Notes: generated by a model from the sequence alone, not told the origin. 64,000 nucleotides of DNA from Desulfotignum sp. (GCA_021737695.1 JAIPDL010000001.1:110002-174001); one strand, 5' to 3'. Counted from the first letter of the stretch, positions 1-10,183 are shown. Made by a program: numbers and translations.

Positions 1-1
1 A

Positions 2-22
2 ATCAAGACGTTGATCTCCTGA
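2..22 (+). CDS. 3' end of an upstream gene (possible, unidentified)
   Basis: Frame 2 reads IKTLIS and stops at 20-22, 40 bases before the SpoVR start. In related genomes a DUF444 (YeaH-like) gene often sits beside PrkA and SpoVR, so this could be its tail. Six residues cannot identify it. Frame 1 is also open from base 1 to 183 but overlaps SpoVR deeply, so it is unlikely to be coding. A short inverted repeat, CCGGA-aaag-TCCGG, lies in the gap near 26-39. Confidence 0.2.
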   Translation: MKTLIS

Positions 23-62
23 TACCGGAAAAGTCCGGTCAACCAGAAAAAAAGAGCTGCAT

Positions 63-1706
63 ATGGAACTGGTCAATCAACATGCCAAAGGCATCATGGA
101 AGAATGCAAACTCCGGGCACGGGATGCCGGATTGCGGTTTGATGATGAAACCCTGGAATATATCGTCACCAACCGGGACATGATCGAACTGTCCCCCAAA
201 ATAATGATTCCCACCCTGTATGACTACTGGGTGCATGATGTCCGGGTCCTGTCGGGCAAAGGCATGTATGAGGCATATCCGTCCAATCCCTATGAAACTG
301 TGATCAACACCCGTCCGGCCATCTCGTTTTACAATGACAACAACCCGGACTGGCTCAATGTGATGATTTTTTATCATGTGCTGGCCCACATCGATTTTTT
401 TCAAAACAATCTGTATTATAAAAATACCTGGGATGTGGATCTGGCCGGCCAGGCCTTAGCGGACAAACGGCTCATCGCCCAGTTGAGAAGTGAAAAAGGC
501 CGGTGGGTGGATTATGTGATTGAATTTGCCAGAGGCATGGACAACCTGGTGGGATTTCACCGGGATCTCAACCGGACGTTGACCCGGGAACAGGGCCATG
601 TGCCGGATCGAATCGATTTTTATTTTGACCGGTTTCTTCAGAAAATCAAATCAGTACCCCAGCATGTGTATTTAAAAGAAATTGACCGGTACAATCAGTG
701 CCAGAAAGATCATGCGGATTTTTTTGATCAAGTGATTGAACAACATCCTGAATTCGAAGAAATTTTTCAGAAAGAAAAACAAAAAATTTCACCGGTCAAG
801 ATGGATGTCATGGAATATATTCTTAAGTATTCTTCTTTTCTGCGCAGGGAAGAAAATGAATGGATGAAATCGGTAATTCATATTGTCCGCGGCACATCTT
901 TGTATTTTCAGCCCCAGCTCCGGACCAAAACCATGAACGAAGGGTGGGCGTCCTTCTGGCATGCCCATCTGTTTCTGAAAGATGATCGGATCCGGGGTCA
1001 TGAAACGGATTTCGCCAAGGTCAATGCCACGGTCACGGCCATGCCCAAGGTGGGACTCAATCCATATGCCTTAGGACTTCGACTGTTCGAGCACATCCAG
1101 GAAATGGAAGACAGAGGCCGGTATTCCCTGGATTATTTCCAGCTTAAAGATGCGGTTTTAAGAACAAAATATGACCGCACAAAAAACACGGGCACAGACT
1201 ATATTTTTTTTGTGCGGGAAAATATGGACGATTTTTCGTTTATCAATACATTTGTGGACCAGGAATTTGTGGATCGGCACCATTTGTTTGTGGCTGGAAA
1301 ACGGTTTAATCCCCAGCACAACACCTGGCAGTATTATATCAAGTCCAAAAAAGTGGCAGATTACAAACAAATGGTCATCAATACCCTGCACCATCCACCG
1401 GATATCTACGTGGTCCAGGAAAAAACCGGAAACGGGGTCCTTTATCTGAATCATCGATTTGAAAACAAACCGTTGAAACAGGATTTTATTGAAAACACCA
1501 TGATCGGGATTGAATTTTTGTGGGGAGGCCCGGTTCATCTGGAAACCAGTGTGCCGTCTGCAGCTGCCCAGCCCGGATCCCCGTATATCAACTTCTGGGA
1601 TCCAGGCGCTGCCGGCAGAGCGGCCGACTCCCGGCAATCCCCCATTCAATGGAAACGCGTACGGTATGTACTGAAGGACCGAAAACTGCACAAGCAGGAG
1701 TTATAA
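63..1706 (+). CDS. spoVR: SpoVR family protein
   Basis: This 547-residue protein belongs to the SpoVR/YcgB family. The family is linked to spore cortex formation in Bacillus and to stationary-phase stress in other bacteria; its biochemistry is unknown. Two family signatures are visible: HVLAHIDFFQNN near residue 105, and MNEGWASFWH at 291-300, where the Glu and His residues look like a metal-site motif. The length is somewhat above the usual 500 or so. The ATG at 63 has only a weak AAAGAG upstream, but the N-terminus fits the family. It ends 3 bases before the PrkA-like gene, so the two are probably one transcript. The SpoVR-PrkA pairing is a known conserved module and supports both calls. 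Confidence 0.92.
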   Translation: MELVNQHAKGIMEECKLRARDAGLRFDDETLEYIVTNRDMIELSPKIMIPTLYDYWVHDVRVLSGKGMYEAYPSNPYETVINTRPAISFYNDNNPDWLNVMIFYHVLAHIDFFQNNLYYKNTWDVDLAGQALADKRLIAQLRSEKGRWVDYVIEFARGMDNLVGFHRDLNRTLTREQGHVPDRIDFYFDRFLQKIKSVPQHVYLKEIDRYNQCQKDHADFFDQVIEQHPEFEEIFQKEKQKISPVKMDVMEYILKYSSFLRREENEWMKSVIHIVRGTSLYFQPQLRTKTMNEGWASFWHAHLFLKDDRIRGHETDFAKVNATVTAMPKVGLNPYALGLRLFEHIQEMEDRGRYSLDYFQLKDAVLRTKYDRTKNTGTDYIFFVRENMDDFSFINTFVDQEFVDRHHLFVAGKRFNPQHNTWQYYIKSKKVADYKQMVINTLHHPPDIYVVQEKTGNGVLYLNHRFENKPLKQDFIENTMIGIEFLWGGPVHLETSVPSAAAQPGSPYINFWDPGAAGRAADSRQSPIQWKRVRYVLKDRKLHKQEL

Positions 1707-1709
1707 TCC

Positions 1710-4025
1710 ATGATGGAAGACACTGCATCCGCCACCGGATCCGTGGACCAGGCCCTGTCGCTGCTGAACAGAAATATTCAGGATTACCAGCGTCTTCAGC
1801 CCGTGTCCTTTGAAACCTTTCTAAATATGCTCAATGCCAACCCATCCCGGATTCTGAGAAATATTTTTCAGTCGTTTCATGATATGGTCAAAGCGCATGT
1901 GGATGAATATGAAGAACCCATGGACGAAGATCGGGGCGAGCCGATTTTCACCCGGTATGATTGTACCCGGTTGTTTGTGGAAGGGTCTGATAATCCGTAT
2001 TTTCCGGACATGCTGTTTGCCAACCGGTTCATGAAGCAGATGGAATACCTGCGCCATGGAGCCCAGCAGAACCGGATCTACATTTTTCACGGACCCCACG
2101 GGTGCGGCAAAAGCACATTTTTGAACAATCTGCTTAAAAAATTTGAACAATACGCCAATACGGAAGAAGGACTCCGGTATGAGGTGGTGTGGCGTTTAAA
2201 TATCAAGAAACTTCAGGAAAAATGCCATTCATTTCCCCCATCTGCATTTGAACAATGGATGCATCTGGTGGAAACAAAGGAAGCCGAAACCAACAGCGAC
2301 CCGCATATCAAAGACCGGTTCGTGAAGGTTCAGGAAAATGATTTTATTGAAATCCCCTGCCTGGCCCATGACAATCCGTTTCTGGTGATTCCCAAGGACC
2401 AGCGCCGGGGGGTGCTAGACGAACTGATCAAAAACGATCAGTTCAAGTGGCAGCTGTTCACGGAAAAAGAATATGAATGGGTGTTTACCGAAGACACCTG
2501 CACTGTGTGTTCATCTATTTATCACACCCTGCTCGAACTGTTTCGGGATCCGAAAACCGTGTTCAGCATGCTCTTTGCCCGGCCGTATTATGTGAACCGG
2601 CGGATCGGCAACGGTATTTCCGTGTTCAACCCCGGAGATCAGCCGGCCAAGCACAACATCATCTCCAATCAGATGCTCCAGAACCGCATTAATTCGCTGT
2701 TCCAGGATTCCAATCTTATTCAGTACACCTATTCCTATTTTGCCAGGATCCACAACGGGATCTATGCGCTGATGGATATCAAATCCCATAATGTCGAACG
2801 ACTGGTGGCGCTGCACAATATCATTTCCGAAGGCATTCATAAGGTGGAACATATGGAAGAGCGGGTGGATGCCCTGTTTTTTGCACTGATGAACCCGGAA
2901 GACAAAAACAATCTGAAAGATTTTCCCTCTTTTGAAGACCGGATCAGGTATATTGACATTCCGTATGTGCTGGACTGGCAAACCGAAGTCAAAATCTATA
3001 TGGATATCTTCGGCCGGCATATTGACGGCAGTTTTCTGCCCATGGTCCTGGACAATTTTGCCCGAATTATTGTATGTACCCGCAGCCAGAAAAAATCACC
3101 GGCCCTGGAAGCCTGGATCCCTCAGCCGGGAAAATATAAAAATTTTTGTGACGACCAGCTCATGCTGCTGAAAATGGAACTGTTTTCAGGCAATGTTCCC
3201 AAATGGCTGGATGATGAAGATGTGCGCCGTTTAGACAAAAAAAGGCTCAAACAGATTATTGCGGAATCTGAAACCTGCGGTCAGGAAGGATTATCCGGCC
3301 GGGACGCCATCAAGATCTTTGATGAATTCTATTCCAAATATGCCAGAGAAGACCGGTTGATCAATATGACGGATCTGTGCACTTTTTTCAACACGCTGAC
3401 CCATCAGTCTGAAAAACTGCTCCCCCAGGGGTTTTTGGACCGTCTGCTTCGCATGTATGATTATTCCGTGCTCCAGCAGGTCAAGGAATCATTGTATTAT
3501 TACAATGAAGACCAGATTGCCCGGGACATCAAACATTATATTTCCGCTGTTACCCATGAGCTCAATTCCGTGGTCACATGCATTTTCACCAAAGAAAAAC
3601 TGCATGTGACCGACGCATTTTTAGAAAGCATTGAAAACCGGTTTCTGTCGGAAAAACCAGATGCCAAAACCAGAGATCAGATCAGAAATGATGTGCTCAA
3701 GGAATTTACCACCCGTGCTCTGACCCAGGAAATGATGATCCAGAATAAATCGATCACCGATACCCGGGTGTTTGCATTTTTGCATGAAAAATATGTACAC
3801 AATTTGAAAAAACAGGTATTGGCACCGTTTGTGGCCAATGAAAATTTTAGAAACGCCATCAAAGATTTTGATACCAAAAAATTTAAAACCCACGACAAAC
3901 GCATCAAAAAAGATGTTACATTTCTCATTGACAATTTGTCCGCCAAATTCGGCTATACCAGCCAGGGGGCCAATGAGGTCTGTATTTATGTCATTGACCA
4001 TGACCTGGCTGGTAAATTCAAATAA
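1710..4025 (+). CDS. prkA: PrkA-type AAA/serine protein kinase, enlarged
   Basis: This 771-residue protein resembles PrkA (YeaG), an AAA-ATPase/serine kinase family active in stationary phase and nitrogen stress. The Walker A loop GPHGCGKST is at 128-136, after a conserved N-terminal helical region. Typical PrkA is about 640 residues, so roughly 130 are extra, apparently as insertions after the Walker A region (acidic and aromatic stretches around residues 190-300). A good ribosome site, AGGAG, lies 9-10 bases before the ATG at 1710; the next codon is also ATG. It follows spoVR by 3 bases and precedes mfd by 9. The ATPase call is firm. Kinase activity is inferred from the family only, as I cannot point to catalytic kinase residues. 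Confidence 0.82.
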   Translation: MMEDTASATGSVDQALSLLNRNIQDYQRLQPVSFETFLNMLNANPSRILRNIFQSFHDMVKAHVDEYEEPMDEDRGEPIFTRYDCTRLFVEGSDNPYFPDMLFANRFMKQMEYLRHGAQQNRIYIFHGPHGCGKSTFLNNLLKKFEQYANTEEGLRYEVVWRLNIKKLQEKCHSFPPSAFEQWMHLVETKEAETNSDPHIKDRFVKVQENDFIEIPCLAHDNPFLVIPKDQRRGVLDELIKNDQFKWQLFTEKEYEWVFTEDTCTVCSSIYHTLLELFRDPKTVFSMLFARPYYVNRRIGNGISVFNPGDQPAKHNIISNQMLQNRINSLFQDSNLIQYTYSYFARIHNGIYALMDIKSHNVERLVALHNIISEGIHKVEHMEERVDALFFALMNPEDKNNLKDFPSFEDRIRYIDIPYVLDWQTEVKIYMDIFGRHIDGSFLPMVLDNFARIIVCTRSQKKSPALEAWIPQPGKYKNFCDDQLMLLKMELFSGNVPKWLDDEDVRRLDKKRLKQIIAESETCGQEGLSGRDAIKIFDEFYSKYAREDRLINMTDLCTFFNTLTHQSEKLLPQGFLDRLLRMYDYSVLQQVKESLYYYNEDQIARDIKHYISAVTHELNSVVTCIFTKEKLHVTDAFLESIENRFLSEKPDAKTRDQIRNDVLKEFTTRALTQEMMIQNKSITDTRVFAFLHEKYVHNLKKQVLAPFVANENFRNAIKDFDTKKFKTHDKRIKKDVTFLIDNLSAKFGYTSQGANEVCIYVIDHDLAGKFK

Positions 4026-4034
4026 AATCATTTC

Positions 4035-7000
4035 ATGATATCCAATATTATTGATCACATGCTGTCCCCGGACAGCCCCCTTGTACTCACACGGCAACAC
4101 GGGTCCCACAAGGCCTGGCTGGCAGCCCGGATATTTAAACGTCTGAACCGGGATCTGCTGGTAGTATTGCCGGATCCGGGTCAGACAGACACATTTGTCA
4201 ATGACTTACAATTTTTTCTGCCGGACCGGAAAAATGCCATTCTACATTTTCCCAGTCATGCCATTCTGCCATTCAAATCCCTGTCTCACCACCGGCAGAC
4301 ATCTTTGCGCCGGATGGCGGTATTGTCCAAATTGTCAGCGCCCCGGACCGGTCCATATCTGGTGGTGACCAGTATTGACACGCTGCGGTGCAAACTGATG
4401 CCTAAAACCCGATTGGACCAATATGCCGAACTGGTGATGGCCAATGAGGAGACGGACCGGGATGCCTTGGTCCACCGGCTGGAGGCCGGCGGATATCATC
4501 GGGTGTCTCTGGTGGAAGACCCCGGAGAATATGCAGTGCGGGGCGGTATACTGGACCTGTTTGTTCCTGGGATGCCCCGGCCGGTCCGCATGGAATTTTT
4601 CGGAGACCTGGTGGAGTCCATCCGCAGTTTTTCTCCGTATACCCAGCGGGGAATCAAAGAATTGTCTGAAGTGATCGTGATCCCGGCCACTGAAGCCATA
4701 TTGCTGGATCAAGACCAGCCCCATGTGCTGGCACGGCTCAGGTCACACGCCAAAGCCGCCGGCCTGGACGATGCCAAAATCCGGGAATATGTCACCCAGA
4801 TTCGTCAGACCGGCCGGTTTGCCGGGATCGAAACCATGCTTTCGATGGTGTATGATACCCTGGATGATACGTTTGATTATTTGTCGGACGGTTTTTGCGT
4901 GATCTGGGATTCTTCGGAAAATCTGGCGGAAAAAGCCGTGGATTATGAAAACAGGGCCCGGCAAAATTTTCAGACTTTGACGGCGGAAAAACGCCTGGGA
5001 GGAGATCCGGATCAATGCCTGGTGCCGTTTGACCAGGTGGCGGAAAGAATCGGCCAGACCCCGCATCTGACGTTTGATGATCTTGCCTTGAACCGGACCC
5101 GGAGAGGTAAAGCCGTATTTTCGTTTCACCCGGAAACCATTGACATTCTGCCGGGAACGTTGGGGATGAAACATCGGTCGGACACTCCGTTGAAGCCCCT
5201 GGTGGACTGGATCGATTCCCGGGTGACTGCCGGCAGCAAAATCGTGTGCGTGCTGCATCAGGATGCCCAGGTTCAGCGACTGATCTCGCTGCTGGCACCT
5301 TATGGCCTGACACCGGCCCCGCTGAAAACCATTCAGGAAGCAGAATCCCGGGCTGCCGGGCTGTATTTTGTGGTGGGGACCTTATCCACCGGATTTGTGT
5401 TGACAGACCATCACCTGGTGCTGATCACGGAAGAGGAGATTTTCGGCAAAAAACGCGTGCGGCGGGTCATGCGGTCCTCCCGGGACCTGAAAACCGAAAT
5501 GATCGCTCCGGAAGAGCTGGAAAACGGGGATATTGTGGTGCATGCCGAGCACGGAGTCGGGCGGTATGACGGTCTGGTCAATCTGGATGTGGGAAAAATT
5601 TCCCAGGATTTCATCAAGATCGTGTACCAGGATGAAGACACCTTGTACCTGCCGGTGGACCGAATGGAGATGATCGGCAAATATATCGGTGTGGATGGTC
5701 ACAAACCGGTGCTGGACAAAATCGGTTCCAAAGCCTGGATCAAATCCAAGGCCAAAGCCAGAAAAGAAGTTGAAAAGATGGCGGCGGACCTGCTGGATCT
5801 GTATGCAAAACGAAAGATCAACAAAGGATTTTCCTTTAGTCAACCGGACAATTATTACCAGGATTTTGAAACCACGTTTCCCTATGAGGAAACCAGAGAC
5901 CAGCTCAAAGCCATTGATGAGGTGCATCTGGATATGGAGTCGGATACGCCCATGGACCGGCTGGTGTGCGGCGATGTGGGATACGGCAAAACCGAGGTGG
6001 CGATCCGGGCCGCATTCAAGGCGGTCAATGACGGAAAACAGGTGGCGATGGTGGTCCCCACCACCATTCTGGCGGAACAGCACCTGGCCACATTCCGGGA
6101 ACGGTTCAAGAATTATCCCGTGAATATTGCCGGGCTGTCCCGGTTCAGATCCCGCAAAGATCAAACCCAGATTCTGGAACAGATGTCAGACGGCCGGATG
6201 GATATTGTCATCGGCACCCATCGGCTCTTGCAGAAGGATGTATCATTCAAATCCCTGGGACTGCTGGTGATTGACGAGGAACAGCGTTTCGGGGTCCGGC
6301 ACAAGGAGGTTTTGAAAAAGAAACGCAGCACCGTGGATGTGCTGGCTTTAAGTGCCACTCCCATTCCCAGGACCCTGCACCTGTCTTTGACCGGAATGCG
6401 GGATATCAGCGTGATCAAAACCCCGCCCGCAGACCGCCAGCCCATCATTTCCTACATCACCCCGTATGAAGAGGCCGTTGTCAAAGATGCCATCAACAAA
6501 GAGCTGGCCCGGGACGGCCAGGTATTTTTTGTTCATAACAATATCAAAACCATTTTCAAAGTAGCGGACAATCTGAAAAAACTGGTACCGGACGCCCGCA
6601 TCGGTGTGGCCCACGGCCGGTTGTCCGAAGCCGAACTGGAACGGGTCATGCTGGCATTTGTCAATATGGAGATTAACCTGCTGGTGTGCACCACCATTAT
6701 TGAATCCGGCCTGGATATTCCATCGGCCAACACCATGATCATCGACCGGGCCGAACGGTTCGGCCTGTCCCAGATCTATCAGCTGCGGGGCCGGATCGGA
6801 AGAGGGGATCATCAGGCCTATGCATACCTGTTTGTTTCCGATGAATCCCGGATCTCCAAAGATGCCAGAAAACGCCTGGCCGCGCTCATGGAATACCGGG
6901 ATCTGGGATCCGGTTTTCAGATTGCCATGAAAGATTTACAGATCAGAGGCGCGGGCACGGCGTTGGGTGCATCCCAGTCCGGACATATTGCAGCGGTGGG

Positions 7001-7514
7001 ATATGATCTGTTTTTAAAACTGCTGGACCAGGCGGTCCATGACCTGAAAGATGACACTCACCTGGAACCTCTGGATCCGGAAATCAATGCAGGCATTTCC
7101 ATCGGATTTCCCGAAACATATATCGAATCCGTGTCCCAGCGCCTGACCCTGTATCGAAGACTGTCCCGGCTCACGTCTTTGTCAGAAATATCAGACATGA
7201 AAAAAGAACTGATGGATCGGTACGGCCCATTGCCCCGGCCTGCGGAAAACATGCTGTTAAAGATCATGTTCCGGGTATTGGCCATTCAGTGCGGTGTCCA
7301 GCGGCTGGATATCGATCCGTCGGCCCTGGTGCTGACTTTTTCTTTACCGCACCTGCCCATGCCTCTGCCGAATCTGCAGAAAAAATGGCAGCCAGTGGCA
7401 CGGTTCCAATGGATCAAAAAAGAGTGTGTTCAGTTTCATTTAGGTTTTAAACCCAACCAGACCGCCAAGGCCCTGGTTAAAACCAAACAGATCCTGTCCG
7501 CCATGACCCGATAG
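4035..7514 (+). CDS. mfd: Transcription-repair coupling factor Mfd
   Basis: Mfd is a DNA translocase that removes RNA polymerase stalled at lesions and recruits UvrA. The 1159 residues match the usual length of about 1150. An N-terminal UvrB-like module is followed by the RNA-polymerase-interacting CarD-like domain near residues 490-550 (GDIVVHAEHGVGRYDG). The RecG-like translocase has Walker A GDVGYGKTEVA from 646, the DEEQRFG box from 747, and the TRG motif region with QLRGRIGRG. The C-terminal TRCF domain is complete. The start ATG lies 9 bases after prkA, so transcription may be shared, which would link repair to the stress genes upstream. No truncation is seen. Confidence 0.97.
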   Translation: MISNIIDHMLSPDSPLVLTRQHGSHKAWLAARIFKRLNRDLLVVLPDPGQTDTFVNDLQFFLPDRKNAILHFPSHAILPFKSLSHHRQTSLRRMAVLSKLSAPRTGPYLVVTSIDTLRCKLMPKTRLDQYAELVMANEETDRDALVHRLEAGGYHRVSLVEDPGEYAVRGGILDLFVPGMPRPVRMEFFGDLVESIRSFSPYTQRGIKELSEVIVIPATEAILLDQDQPHVLARLRSHAKAAGLDDAKIREYVTQIRQTGRFAGIETMLSMVYDTLDDTFDYLSDGFCVIWDSSENLAEKAVDYENRARQNFQTLTAEKRLGGDPDQCLVPFDQVAERIGQTPHLTFDDLALNRTRRGKAVFSFHPETIDILPGTLGMKHRSDTPLKPLVDWIDSRVTAGSKIVCVLHQDAQVQRLISLLAPYGLTPAPLKTIQEAESRAAGLYFVVGTLSTGFVLTDHHLVLITEEEIFGKKRVRRVMRSSRDLKTEMIAPEELENGDIVVHAEHGVGRYDGLVNLDVGKISQDFIKIVYQDEDTLYLPVDRMEMIGKYIGVDGHKPVLDKIGSKAWIKSKAKARKEVEKMAADLLDLYAKRKINKGFSFSQPDNYYQDFETTFPYEETRDQLKAIDEVHLDMESDTPMDRLVCGDVGYGKTEVAIRAAFKAVNDGKQVAMVVPTTILAEQHLATFRERFKNYPVNIAGLSRFRSRKDQTQILEQMSDGRMDIVIGTHRLLQKDVSFKSLGLLVIDEEQRFGVRHKEVLKKKRSTVDVLALSATPIPRTLHLSLTGMRDISVIKTPPADRQPIISYITPYEEAVVKDAINKELARDGQVFFVHNNIKTIFKVADNLKKLVPDARIGVAHGRLSEAELERVMLAFVNMEINLLVCTTIIESGLDIPSANTMIIDRAERFGLSQIYQLRGRIGRGDHQAYAYLFVSDESRISKDARKRLAALMEYRDLGSGFQIAMKDLQIRGAGTALGASQSGHIAAVGYDLFLKLLDQAVHDLKDDTHLEPLDPEINAGISIGFPETYIESVSQRLTLYRRLSRLTSLSEISDMKKELMDRYGPLPRPAENMLLKIMFRVLAIQCGVQRLDIDPSALVLTFSLPHLPMPLPNLQKKWQPVARFQWIKKECVQFHLGFKPNQTAKALVKTKQILSAMTR

Positions 7515-7575
7515 TTTTCAAGCCAATCTGTCAGTGAGCAGATGCGGGAGTTTTCTGGATCTGGAAAGGAACATC

Positions 7576-9225
7576 ATGATATTTTTACAGATACCGGATA
7601 TTCAACGGTTTGAACGTTTGGCGTTCAGGAAGAAAAATGTGCTTGGACTGCTGCTGACGTTCAGCCGGCGTTTGTTCAACGCACGCCAGGCCGGATTGTT
7701 GTACGGCACCAATCATACCGGGGAACGGTTTTTACCTCCCCGGCAATGGGACCGGGGCGTGGTGCATCAGATCACCGGTCAGGGATTGTCCGGGTTCGGC
7801 CTTAAATGGGTGGGTCCCACCCTGCTTCGCTGGTTCAATATTTCTCCCATCTGGCTGTACAAAAGAGATGCCCAGGGCCGGCGGGTACCGACGGACGGGG
7901 TGATTGCCAATGTTATCCGCAAACACAGTGAATACTATGCCAGCGGCATCAAAATGCTGTTCACAGACCATATCCCCCGGAAAAAAATGACAGATCATCC
8001 CTTTCGGGAGCATATGACAGTGACTGCATATGATGGCCAGCGGTTTGAGGTGCTGCAGGACATGCAGGTGAATATGAATATTATTCACTGGTTCAAACCG
8101 GATAATTTTATCTCCGTGTACATCCCCGACTATGGGGCCATTGTGCTCAACACCGTGGAACCGCAGCTGTTTGAAAAAACAGGGGATGACCCGGTCTCTT
8201 ACCCCCAGGAATTGAAAAACCGGCTGGGTCAGTTGATTTCAGCCATAGAAATTGCATCCATTGCCCATCTTGGCCAGGCCAAAGGCCGCAGGGCCGCCAG
8301 AATCATCTGGCGCAAGGAAAGAAACCTGAGAAAAACGTTTCTGGAAATGAATGAAAAAGCAAAGAAAATGGATGCACTAAACAAGCATCTGCAGTCGGTG
8401 GGCGCGGTCACGGAAGACCAGCTGAACATGGCACCGGTGATCGAACCCAACGGGGTGTTCGCGTTCATGGACATGGTGTCTTCCAGCCGGATGCGTAACC
8501 GCCTGTCTCCCAAAGATTTTTTTCTGGTACTCAACCTGTGCCATGAAATCACGGCGGACACAGCTGCGGCATACGGGTGCCGGGTGGATAATTTTATCGG
8601 GGATGCCGTGTTTCTGGAAAGTATCCCATTGTTCGATCCGCCGGACCGGGGCGTTCCCTCCAGTCTGTCGGAGCGGGTCATGATCATGACCCTGGTCCTC
8701 ACGGCCGTTCTCACCCAGATCCGGCCCTTGACTCAAGGCGCGCACCCCATGGATCCGGATAGAGCGGTGGCCAATTTGGTGAATACCCACGGCATTTCCA
8801 TCGCATTCCGGGCCGGCTTGTCCTTTGGATCCGCCCTGATAGGTCCTTTGGGCAGCCGGGAACGGCGGATTGTCACCGGCATCGGCAAACCGGTCAACAT
8901 TGCCGCCCGCCTGGAAAGTTCAGGTCAACAAAACGGGATTCACATCGAAAAAAAACTGCTGGAGATCCTTGAAAATGCCACGGTTTGTCCAGGCACTCCG
9001 GTATTGTGGCAACTGGCGGTATCCAATGCCGCTTCCCCGCCCCAACCCAATACCCCGTTTCTTGAATATCTCGCAGACCGCTTCCACCTGGCACGGCCTG
9101 TGATTCGAAAAATGCCCCTGATTTCATACAAAGACTTTCTCAGTGACGACACCTACCTGATCTGCTGTGATCCGGCCGGTGATGATCCGAATATGGAAAA
9201 AAATGATGTCTGTGCCGGTATTTAA
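7576..9225 (+). CDS. Class III adenylate/guanylate cyclase domain protein
   Basis: The C-terminal half is a class III nucleotidyl cyclase. The first metal-binding Asp is D299 in FAFMDMVSSS, the second is D343 in NFIGDAVF, and the transition-state Asn/Arg pair is N441 and R445 in GKPVNIAARLE, so the site looks intact. About 290 residues before it have no membrane segment. Part of them reads like a degenerate GAF-type sensor, but this is uncertain. A coiled-coil-like linker (ERNLRKTFLEMNEKAKKMDA) joins the halves. The ATG at 7576 is preferred because AAAGGA lies about 6 bases upstream; a GTG at 7534 would add 14 residues. It lies 61 bases after mfd. Whether it makes cAMP or cGMP cannot be read from the sequence. 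Confidence 0.85.
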   Translation: MIFLQIPDIQRFERLAFRKKNVLGLLLTFSRRLFNARQAGLLYGTNHTGERFLPPRQWDRGVVHQITGQGLSGFGLKWVGPTLLRWFNISPIWLYKRDAQGRRVPTDGVIANVIRKHSEYYASGIKMLFTDHIPRKKMTDHPFREHMTVTAYDGQRFEVLQDMQVNMNIIHWFKPDNFISVYIPDYGAIVLNTVEPQLFEKTGDDPVSYPQELKNRLGQLISAIEIASIAHLGQAKGRRAARIIWRKERNLRKTFLEMNEKAKKMDALNKHLQSVGAVTEDQLNMAPVIEPNGVFAFMDMVSSSRMRNRLSPKDFFLVLNLCHEITADTAAAYGCRVDNFIGDAVFLESIPLFDPPDRGVPSSLSERVMIMTLVLTAVLTQIRPLTQGAHPMDPDRAVANLVNTHGISIAFRAGLSFGSALIGPLGSRERRIVTGIGKPVNIAARLESSGQQNGIHIEKKLLEILENATVCPGTPVLWQLAVSNAASPPQPNTPFLEYLADRFHLARPVIRKMPLISYKDFLSDDTYLICCDPAGDDPNMEKNDVCAGI

Positions 9226-9248
9226 ACATCATGGGACATTGATTTTTT

Positions 9249-10082
9249 TTAAAAATTTTTTGAATGGTTGGCCAAAGCGGCCATGAGGGTGCGGGTGTGC
9301 GAGCCGGGCCTGCCGTTTCCAATGGGGGTATCATCAATCCGGACCACCGGAACCACGCCTTTGTTGGTGCCGGTGATGAACACCTCGTCCGCAGTGAGCA
9401 GTGTTTCCAAGGGGATGGAAGATTCCGATACCTTAAACCGGTCTCTGGCCAAAGACAGGATCACTTTCCGGGTAATACCTTTAAGGATACCGTCTGCCGG
9501 CGGGGTGACCAGGGTGTTGCCGAAAAACGCAAACAGATTGCTGGTAGTGCATTCCAGGGCATTTTTGTGTCTGTCGATGTAAATCACTTCCATGGCCCCG
9601 GCGGCTTTGGCCCGGGTCATTGCCATGGTGGCCGGGAGATAGGCTGTGACCTTGGCACCGGCCAAAGGCCGTTCCTGGACCAGAGTGATCACTTTGACCC
9701 CCTGGGTGTACCACGTTTCCGGCAGTTTATTGATGGGGGTGACCATGACGATCAGCCGGGGGCGGCCGGTGGGTGTCAGAAAATCGGGGCTGGTGCCGCC
9801 GGTGATGACAATGCGTATGTTGGCTTCATCCAGGCCTGTATTTTTTTCCAGGGTTTGTAATACGATCTGTTTGATATTTTTGGCGGTCCAGGGCAGATTC
9901 AGTCCGATTTTTATTCCGGAATCCATGAGCCGGTCAATATGCGCATCCACAAAAAAGGGCCTGCCGTGAAAAGTGCGCATGATATCACAGATACCGATGC
10001 CCCGGAGAATGGCCAGATCATCCACCGGGATCATTGCTTCATGGGCGGGGACAAATGCCCCATCCACATAATAAACGGTCAT
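9249..10082 (-). CDS. Class IV PLP aminotransferase (D-amino acid / branched-chain type)
   Basis: This 277-residue protein has the fold-type IV aminotransferase pattern. The likely Schiff-base lysine is K144 in AGAKVTAYLP and the PLP-contacting Glu is E177 in ALECTTSNLF; the end of the domain carries GILKGITRKVIL. The family includes D-alanine aminotransferase, IlvE and aminodeoxychorismate lyase. The residues I can see do not separate these, though the short length and the ECTTSNLF motif lean to the DAAT/IlvE side. AGGAG lies about 10 bases before the ATG. It converges on the cyclase gene (23-base gap) and diverges from the EI24-like gene. Confidence 0.85.
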   Translation of the reverse strand: MTVYYVDGAFVPAHEAMIPVDDLAILRGIGICDIMRTFHGRPFFVDAHIDRLMDSGIKIGLNLPWTAKNIKQIVLQTLEKNTGLDEANIRIVITGGTSPDFLTPTGRPRLIVMVTPINKLPETWYTQGVKVITLVQERPLAGAKVTAYLPATMAMTRAKAAGAMEVIYIDRHKNALECTTSNLFAFFGNTLVTPPADGILKGITRKVILSLARDRFKVSESSIPLETLLTADEVFITGTNKGVVPVVRIDDTPIGNGRPGSHTRTLMAALANHSKNF

Positions 10083-10183
10083 GGAAAAAAATCTCCTTGT
10101 ATTTGGTGATGTGTGTTTTTATAGTACACGTTCAATGTGATTCATAAATTAAGACTTATTATTGCGGGATGCAAGGAACACGG
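10083..10183. promoter_or_regulatory. Divergent intergenic region, probable promoters
   Basis: This 101-bp AT-rich gap separates two divergently transcribed genes and must carry both promoters. On the minus strand a TATAAA about 35-40 bases before the aminotransferase is a possible -10. No convincing -35 was found for either direction. Confidence 0.35.

Noticed and set aside
5382..6164. 260-codon minus-strand ORF inside mfd
   Set aside because: It is a His/Gln/Phe-rich antisense shadow of a strongly conserved gene with no start signal.
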